A stretch of DNA of 9,714 nt from Verrucomicrobiota bacterium (GTDB lineage: Bacteria > Verrucomicrobiota > Verrucomicrobiia > Chthoniobacterales > UBA10450). This document shows, in pieces, positions 5,755 through 9,714 of this stretch. The notes beneath the pieces are model-generated. The model worked only from the letters and a program-made list of their open reading frames with translations, was not told where the DNA came from and searched no databases. The translations under genes were made by a program, and so were the position numbers. The stretch is taken from contig QHOM01000200.1 in NCBI GenBank assembly GCA_003218785.1, positions 1-9,714 of the forward strand, read 5' to 3'. Positions within the stretch are counted from its first letter, which is position 1. The number at the start of each line of letters is the position of its first letter.

Positions 5755-6954
5755 ATGAAATCGCTCTTTCACTCCGGCAATATCCTAACGAAACGATTTA
5801 TTTCGACCGCGCTGGTCGGGCTGTTTCTTTGCTTGGCCTCGCCGACCCGCGCCTCCGACCAGTCCAGATTTCAAGTGAATCCAAACGCCGGTGCGGGTGA
5901 CGTCATCGTTCGCGGCAAGCTCGGCGGCCTGATCTTTGGTTTCGAGGTCGACCCCAACGGCACGGAAGGTCTGCTCTGCGAGGCGGTCTCAAACCCCGAT
6001 GGCACCGTGTCGGCCAGAGTTGAGACCTTCAGCCAGGCTACGGGTAGAATCATAAGAGTCCTGGCCAGGTCGGAATCGCAGGATGACTTCATCGCCTTGG
6101 GCGTAGCGGGATCGGTCGGCTTGTTCGAGCATGAAGACGTCAGAGGACTATTCAATATCAAGCGAACCTTTTCCACCATCAATCCGCTGGCGGGTAATAT
6201 GATTAATGCCCACTGGACCCCACCGATCGACCCCAAGCAAATCGTCAATCAAGTGAAACCCAGCCTAGACGGCAGCTCGAACGCTGCGGTCTATGCCATC
6301 AGTGTCAGCACGAACGTGAGCCCGGTCGTCTTCAGCTCCAATCTCGCTGATAACACTTTCGGACCGCTCATCGAAATTACCGATCCGGATTTCACCCAGG
6401 AAGCGCCACCGGTCATTTCCTTCGATCCCATAGGAAATCAAGCCATCCTGGGGCATGACAAGCCGTCGCCCTTTATCCTTCCGCCGGTTATCGGTCTTGT
6501 CGATCTAGCTACCGGCTCCTTTGTGAAACGAACCGGCCTTGGTCTCGGAGTCATCAACGGCATCGCGGTCGATTCGGAAGATGGAGTGCTTTGCACTGAT
6601 ACTTCGTTCGACTCCGCCGTGCAGTTCTATACCCTGAGCGATTTCACCGGTATTAGCGTGCTGCTGCCCGGACACGATCCGCAAAATTCGACCGCGAGCG
6701 GTGGAGACATCGAATTTGATCCGATTAACAAGCTATTCTTCGTCGCGCAGGCCTTTTCGAACGGACAGCTCGACAATGGCAGCAGTATCCAAGTTTACGA
6801 CCTCGTGGGAAATTTGGTAGAGTCGATCGACGGGCTGAATTTCCAAGGCGGCGATAATGTCTTTCCCGTCCACATCACTTTAAATCCGAATCGCAGGATC
6901 GGTTTCGTGAACGGTCCTGACCTAACGACTGCCATTCAGTCGTTCAGCTATTGA
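5755..6954 (+). CDS. Secreted beta-propeller-like protein of unknown function
   Basis: A 399-residue protein with a Sec signal peptide: basic n-region ending in TKRF, a hydrophobic core ISTALVGLFLCLA, and cleavage after PTRA at about residue 34. The mature chain is rich in Gly, Asn, Asp and beta-strand hydrophobics, with recurring blade-like units: VISFDPIGNQAILGHD, GLVDLATGSF, GIAVDSEDGVLCTD, IEFDPINKLFFVAQ and ITLNPNRRIGFVNG. These resemble SMP-30/NHL-type or YVTN-type propellers, but I see no catalytic motif and assign no function. There are few cysteines, and no anchor or sorting signal is evident at the C-terminus (TTAIQSFSY). The start is the only ATG that gives a complete signal peptide; no Shine-Dalgarno sequence is present. 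It appears to be a single-gene unit behind the extended -10 at 5705-5713. Confidence 0.85.
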   Translation: MKSLFHSGNILTKRFISTALVGLFLCLASPTRASDQSRFQVNPNAGAGDVIVRGKLGGLIFGFEVDPNGTEGLLCEAVSNPDGTVSARVETFSQATGRIIRVLARSESQDDFIALGVAGSVGLFEHEDVRGLFNIKRTFSTINPLAGNMINAHWTPPIDPKQIVNQVKPSLDGSSNAAVYAISVSTNVSPVVFSSNLADNTFGPLIEITDPDFTQEAPPVISFDPIGNQAILGHDKPSPFILPPVIGLVDLATGSFVKRTGLGLGVINGIAVDSEDGVLCTDTSFDSAVQFYTLSDFTGISVLLPGHDPQNSTASGGDIEFDPINKLFFVAQAFSNGQLDNGSSIQVYDLVGNLVESIDGLNFQGGDNVFPVHITLNPNRRIGFVNGPDLTTAIQSFSY

Positions 6955-6976
6955 AGGTTCAGCAGTGGCGCGTGAC

Positions 6977-6997
6977 GTTACCGTTATCGGCGGTAAC
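6977..6997 (+). terminator. Hairpin after the secreted-protein gene
   Basis: GTTACCG (6977-6983) and CGGTAAC (6991-6997) form a perfect 7-bp stem with a 7-nt loop, 22 nt after the stop codon. No T-run follows, so it is more likely an mRNA 3'-end stabiliser or a Rho-associated end than an intrinsic terminator. Confidence 0.35.
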
Positions 6998-7055
6998 GCG
7001 ATAAGTCAGGAGTTTTCCCCGAAATTCGAAGAGGCGCTGGTTTAGGATGGGAGAG

Positions 7056-7168
7056 ATGGGGTCAAGCCTACATTTAACATTTCCCCTAGCAGCTGATGAG
7101 CTGGCAAGCGGTTGATGCTCTTTTTCGTCGGTGGCAGCAATGTAAACGTTTTTTAGATTTGACCCCAT
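7056..7168. mobile_element. Short non-coding element with GGGGTCA terminal inverted repeats (MITE/REP-like)
   Basis: The ends are perfect 10-bp inverted repeats, ATGGGGTCAA (7056-7065) and TTGACCCCAT (7159-7168). Pairing continues imperfectly inside (CTACATTTAACATT against AATGTAAACGTTTTTTAG) and outside (ATGGGAgAg against ttTCCCAT), so the 113-bp element can fold into one long stem. It contains no convincing gene. GGGGTCA-type ends recall palindromes associated with REP-type Y1 (RAYT) transposases, a link made from memory only. No target-site duplication is obvious. Confidence 0.5.
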
Positions 7169-7190
7169 TTCCCATTCTCTGACCCCATTT
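7161..7190 (+). repeat. Two direct copies of GACCCCATTT, 20 bp apart
   Basis: GACCCCATTT occurs at 7161-7170 and again at 7181-7190, separated by CCCATTCTCT. The first copy belongs to the right end of the 7056-7168 element. The second may be a remnant of another copy or of slippage at its end. Confidence 0.5.
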
Positions 7191-7303
7191 TCAACTCTCT
7201 GCGCGACGAGGCCAATGAGCGATGCAACTTATCTCAACCTGCTCTTATCGCCCAGACGCAAACCGCCCGCGGTCACAATCCAAACCGCAACTTGTGAAGG
7301 ACT

Positions 7304-7643
7304 TTACTTTCTTAATGAATTGAGAACGTTTTGATCGTAATCACGAATTCTTCCGGTGTTCATTGAAATTGTAAACAGCCGAGTTCCAGTTGCGGCTGGT
7401 GTACTGGTTTAGATTGTTTATGACGTCCGAGTCGTTGCTGCCGTAAGGCGTAAACCAGCTGCGGTTGCCATTCCAATCGTAAATGATTGTCGGGTTGCCC
7501 GCAGGCGTGCTCTCGGGATTTGGGACGTTGAGCTTTACGGCGATCACTTAATCGTTGAGATCGTAGTCGAACACGTCGCTATTTGCCAGATCCCGCTGTG
7601 TCCATTTGCTATCGGCGGTTGCTTCCTTAAGGAGCGCCCCCAT
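7304..7643 (-). pseudogene. Decayed RHS/YD-repeat protein gene fragment
   Basis: The minus strand from 7643 reads MGALLKEATADSKWTQRDLA, NSDVFDYDLND, a TAA stop (7548-7550), then in the same frame VIAVKLNVPNPES, TIIYDWNGNRSWFTPYG, VINNLNQYTSRNWNSAVYNF and a stop at 7341-7343. YDxNGNR and NNLNQYTSR followed by AVYxFN are typical RHS/YD-repeat sequences of large secreted or toxin-delivery proteins. After a frame change near 7363 the reading MNTGRIRDYDQNVLNSLRK (7304-7363) may be more of the same gene. With an internal stop, a probable frameshift and only about 110 codons left of proteins that normally exceed 1000 residues, it is a relic. The stretch 7191-7303 beside it shows nothing I can interpret. 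Confidence 0.6.
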
Positions 7644-7710
7644 GTTCTCGATTGGCGATGTTGAACAAGAAGAGAGAAATTGCCGAGACGCGCAATCGTC
7701 GCCCGGTTGA
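7642..7710 (+). CDS. Possible 22-residue leader peptide upstream of treZ
   Basis: AAGGAG at 7629-7634 sits 7 nt before an ATG at 7642, the best ribosome-site spacing in the window. The frame reads MFSIGDVEQEERNCRDAQSS and two more residues before TGA at 7708-7710. It is not in the treZ frame, and its stop lies 19 nt before the preferred treZ ATG at 7730, a distance suited to translational coupling. The site overlaps the RHS relic on the other strand, so it may be chance. Confidence 0.2.
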   Translation: MFSIGDVEQEERNCRDAQSSPG

Positions 7711-7729
7711 TGAGGGTAAGAGTGGCGTT

Positions 7730-9658
7730 ATGGCGCTCTCAAAACGTCGCTATCCGATTGGCGCGGAATTGATCGGCGAAAACGAAACGCATTTTCGTGT
7801 TTGGGCGCCAAAGGCACACCAGCTCGATCTTGTGATCGAGGACAGTGCAGCGAAAAATGCCAAGCGAACATTTCATTCTCTGGAAGCCGAAGACGGCGGA
7901 TATTTTTCCGGCATCGCCAGAGTCGGCGCGGGCGCTTGCTACCGGTTTCGCGTGAACAACGCCGAAAATTTTCATCCCGATCCCGCGTCACGCTTTCAAC
8001 GCGATGGACCGCACGGTTCCTCCTGCGTTGTTGATCCAACGACGTTCCAATGGGCGGACGCAGGCTGGCCCGGAAAGAAATTGAAAGGCCAAATCATCTA
8101 CGAAATGCACATCGGCACATTCACAAAGGAAGGAACATGGCGCGCCGCCGCGGAGCAGTTGGCAGAACTGGCGCGCATCGGCATCACCGTAATCGAGATG
8201 ATGCCGATCGCGGATTTTCCCGGGAAATTCGGCTGGGGTTACGACGGTGTCGATCTTTTCGCGCCAACCCGCCTGTATGGCAGGCCGGACGATTTGCGCG
8301 CGTTTGTAAATCATGCACACTCGCTAGGCTTGGGTGTCATTCTCGACGTTGTCTACAATCACTTCGGCCCTGACGGAAACTATCTCGGCGTTTATTCCGA
8401 CGATTATTTGACTCGTGAGAAGGAGAACGATTGGGGAGACTCGATCAATTTCGATGGACCAAACTCAGGTCCGGTCCGCGAATTCTTCATCACCAATGGG
8501 CGCTACTGGATCGAGGAGTTTCATTTCGATGGATTCCGCTTCGATGCGACGCAAAGCATCCTTGACAATTCTGATGAATACATCGTCGGCGCCATCGGCC
8601 GCGCCGCGCGCAAAGCGGCTCGAGCGTGCTCGATTCTTTTGTTCGCAGAAAATGAGCGGCAAGAAGCCAAATTGATTCGACCGCGCAGTGAAGGTGGCGA
8701 TGATCTCGACGCTGTGTGGAACGACGATTTCCATCACAGCGCCGCTGTTGCGCTCACGCAAAAACGCGAAGCTTATTACACAGATTACGTGGGCTCGCCG
8801 CAGGAATTCATTTCCGCGGCCAAGTACGGCTATCTTTTTCAAGGCCAACCCTACGTCTGGCAGGAAGCGCCTCGCGGCACACCGACATTTGGAGCCCCGC
8901 CGGAAGCATTCGTCGCGTTCATCGAGAATCATGATCAGATTTCAAACACCGCGAGGGGTGAGCGCCTCCGTTTCCAAACGTCCCCAGGCCGCTATCGCGC
9001 CATGACTGCGCTGCTTTTGCTGGGACCATGGACGCCGTTGCTGTTTCAAGGCCAGGAATTCGGTGCGTCGACGCCTTTCATATTTTTTACAGACACGGGA
9101 GACGGCCCGATGCGCGAGGCCATTCGTAGAGGACGCTTCGAATTTCTCGCGCAATTTCCATCCCTGGCCGCCGAAGACATGCAAAAACAGTTGCCGGTGC
9201 CTTTCGATCCTGAGGTTTTTGCTCGCTCCAAGCTCGATTTTTCCGAACGGGAGACAAACAAGCATTTCTACGAGCTGCATGTCGATCTTTTGCGGTTGCG
9301 ACGCGAAGACTCTCGCTTTCGCGAGCAGAAACCTCATGGACTGGATGGGGCCGTTCTCGGACCGAAAAGTTTTGTCCTCCGGTATTTCAGCGAAGGAAGC
9401 GCTGACGATCGATTGCTCGTGGTGAACCTCGGCGAGCGCCAATTGCTTGCCCCGATTGCGGAACCATTGCTGGCGCCACCGCTCGGTTCAAAATGGGAAA
9501 CACTTTGGTCAAGCGAATCAACTCGCTACGGTGGATCCGGAGTGACCACTGTCGCAACACGGGACAGTTGGATATTGCCGCCCGAAGCCGCGGTGGCGCT
9601 GCGGCCCGTCCCAGAAAAAGCTCCGCGACGCCAACCAAAACGACGAAAACTAGGCTGA
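7730..9658 (+). CDS. treZ: Malto-oligosyltrehalose trehalohydrolase (GH13)
   Basis: Hydrolyses the alpha-1,4 bond next to the trehalose unit of maltooligosyltrehalose, releasing trehalose; this is the second step of the TreY-TreZ route from glycogen or maltodextrin. With the start at 7730 it has 642 residues, slightly longer than typical family members. Domains: N-terminal CBM48-like beta domain (MALSKRRYPIGAELIGEN, FRVWAPKA), then the GH13 barrel with YEMHIGTFT (124-132), region I DVVYNH (206-211), region II GFRFDAT with nucleophile Asp272, acid/base Glu307 in LFAENE, and NHDQ with Asp402, then a C-terminal beta domain and a basic tail (RRQPKRRK). All three catalytic acids are present. The frame is open to 7652 with TTG (7652) or ATG (7658) starts, but those add a non-family Lys/Arg/Glu-rich leader; AAGAG lies about 7 nt before 7730. 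No treY is visible in the window. Confidence 0.93.
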   Translation: MALSKRRYPIGAELIGENETHFRVWAPKAHQLDLVIEDSAAKNAKRTFHSLEAEDGGYFSGIARVGAGACYRFRVNNAENFHPDPASRFQRDGPHGSSCVVDPTTFQWADAGWPGKKLKGQIIYEMHIGTFTKEGTWRAAAEQLAELARIGITVIEMMPIADFPGKFGWGYDGVDLFAPTRLYGRPDDLRAFVNHAHSLGLGVILDVVYNHFGPDGNYLGVYSDDYLTREKENDWGDSINFDGPNSGPVREFFITNGRYWIEEFHFDGFRFDATQSILDNSDEYIVGAIGRAARKAARACSILLFAENERQEAKLIRPRSEGGDDLDAVWNDDFHHSAAVALTQKREAYYTDYVGSPQEFISAAKYGYLFQGQPYVWQEAPRGTPTFGAPPEAFVAFIENHDQISNTARGERLRFQTSPGRYRAMTALLLLGPWTPLLFQGQEFGASTPFIFFTDTGDGPMREAIRRGRFEFLAQFPSLAAEDMQKQLPVPFDPEVFARSKLDFSERETNKHFYELHVDLLRLRREDSRFREQKPHGLDGAVLGPKSFVLRYFSEGSADDRLLVVNLGERQLLAPIAEPLLAPPLGSKWETLWSSESTRYGGSGVTTVATRDSWILPPEAAVALRPVPEKAPRRQPKRRKLG

Positions 9659-9714
9659 AGGAGTTCGTTGTTCGTCTCGACAGCTAGTGAATAAGCAATT
9701 GGAAACTGACCGGC

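Noticed and set aside
6959..7168. Minus-strand open frame of 69 codons
   Set aside because: Its start lies in the right end of the palindromic element and it crosses the whole element plus the hairpin; no similarity to a transposase was recognised.
8465..9442. Long minus-strand open frames opposite treZ
   Set aside because: They are antisense to a gene with all GH13 catalytic motifs intact and show no domains.
9687..9714. Possible GTG start of a next gene (MNKQLETDR) at the window end
   Set aside because: Only nine codons are visible, there is no ribosome site, and they match nothing recognisable.

Overview
The window looks like a chromosomal segment of an uncultured soil-type bacterium, probably Verrucomicrobiota. 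The grounds are moderate: roughly 50-55% GC by eye, several starts without a clear Shine-Dalgarno sequence, many small secreted proteins, a decayed RHS/YD-repeat gene and GGGGTCA-type palindromic debris between genes. No rRNA, tRNA or CRISPR array was seen.

Left block (1-2291, minus strand): succinyl-CoA synthetase, with sucC first and the start of sucD at the window edge. Two tandem VOC-fold (glyoxalase/bleomycin-resistance type) paralogs are wedged between the two subunit genes. sucC to VOC-1 is 14 nt, VOC-1 to VOC-2 is an ATGA overlap, and VOC-2 to sucD is 67 nt, so all four could share one transcript.

Middle block (2393-5475): a small secreted protein gene on the plus strand is interrupted by an in-frame TGA, after which the reading frame continues convincingly for another 53 codons. 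Facing it is a three-gene minus-strand cluster: a multi-pass membrane protein, a zinc-free quinone-oxidoreductase-like MDR enzyme that starts inside a TGATG overlap and carries a Tat-like signal, and a small membrane-anchored hypothetical protein.

Right block (5476-9714, plus strand): the 279-nt gap at 5476-5754 is not empty. It holds an inverted-repeat element and the last ~35 codons of an S9A prolyl oligopeptidase gene, followed by a plausible extended -10 promoter for a secreted beta-propeller-like protein. The 697-nt gap after that gene (6955-7651) holds a hairpin, a ~113-bp element with 10-bp terminal inverted repeats (ATGGGGTCAA), and a broken RHS-repeat gene on the minus strand. Last comes treZ (maltooligosyltrehalose trehalohydrolase, GH13), which releases trehalose from maltooligosyltrehalose. 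Its partner treY is not visible here.

I see no complete novel multi-gene system. The points most worth a second look are the sucC-VOC-VOC-sucD arrangement, the TGA-interrupted secreted protein, the apparently exported oxidoreductase, and the gene relics in the intergenic gaps.
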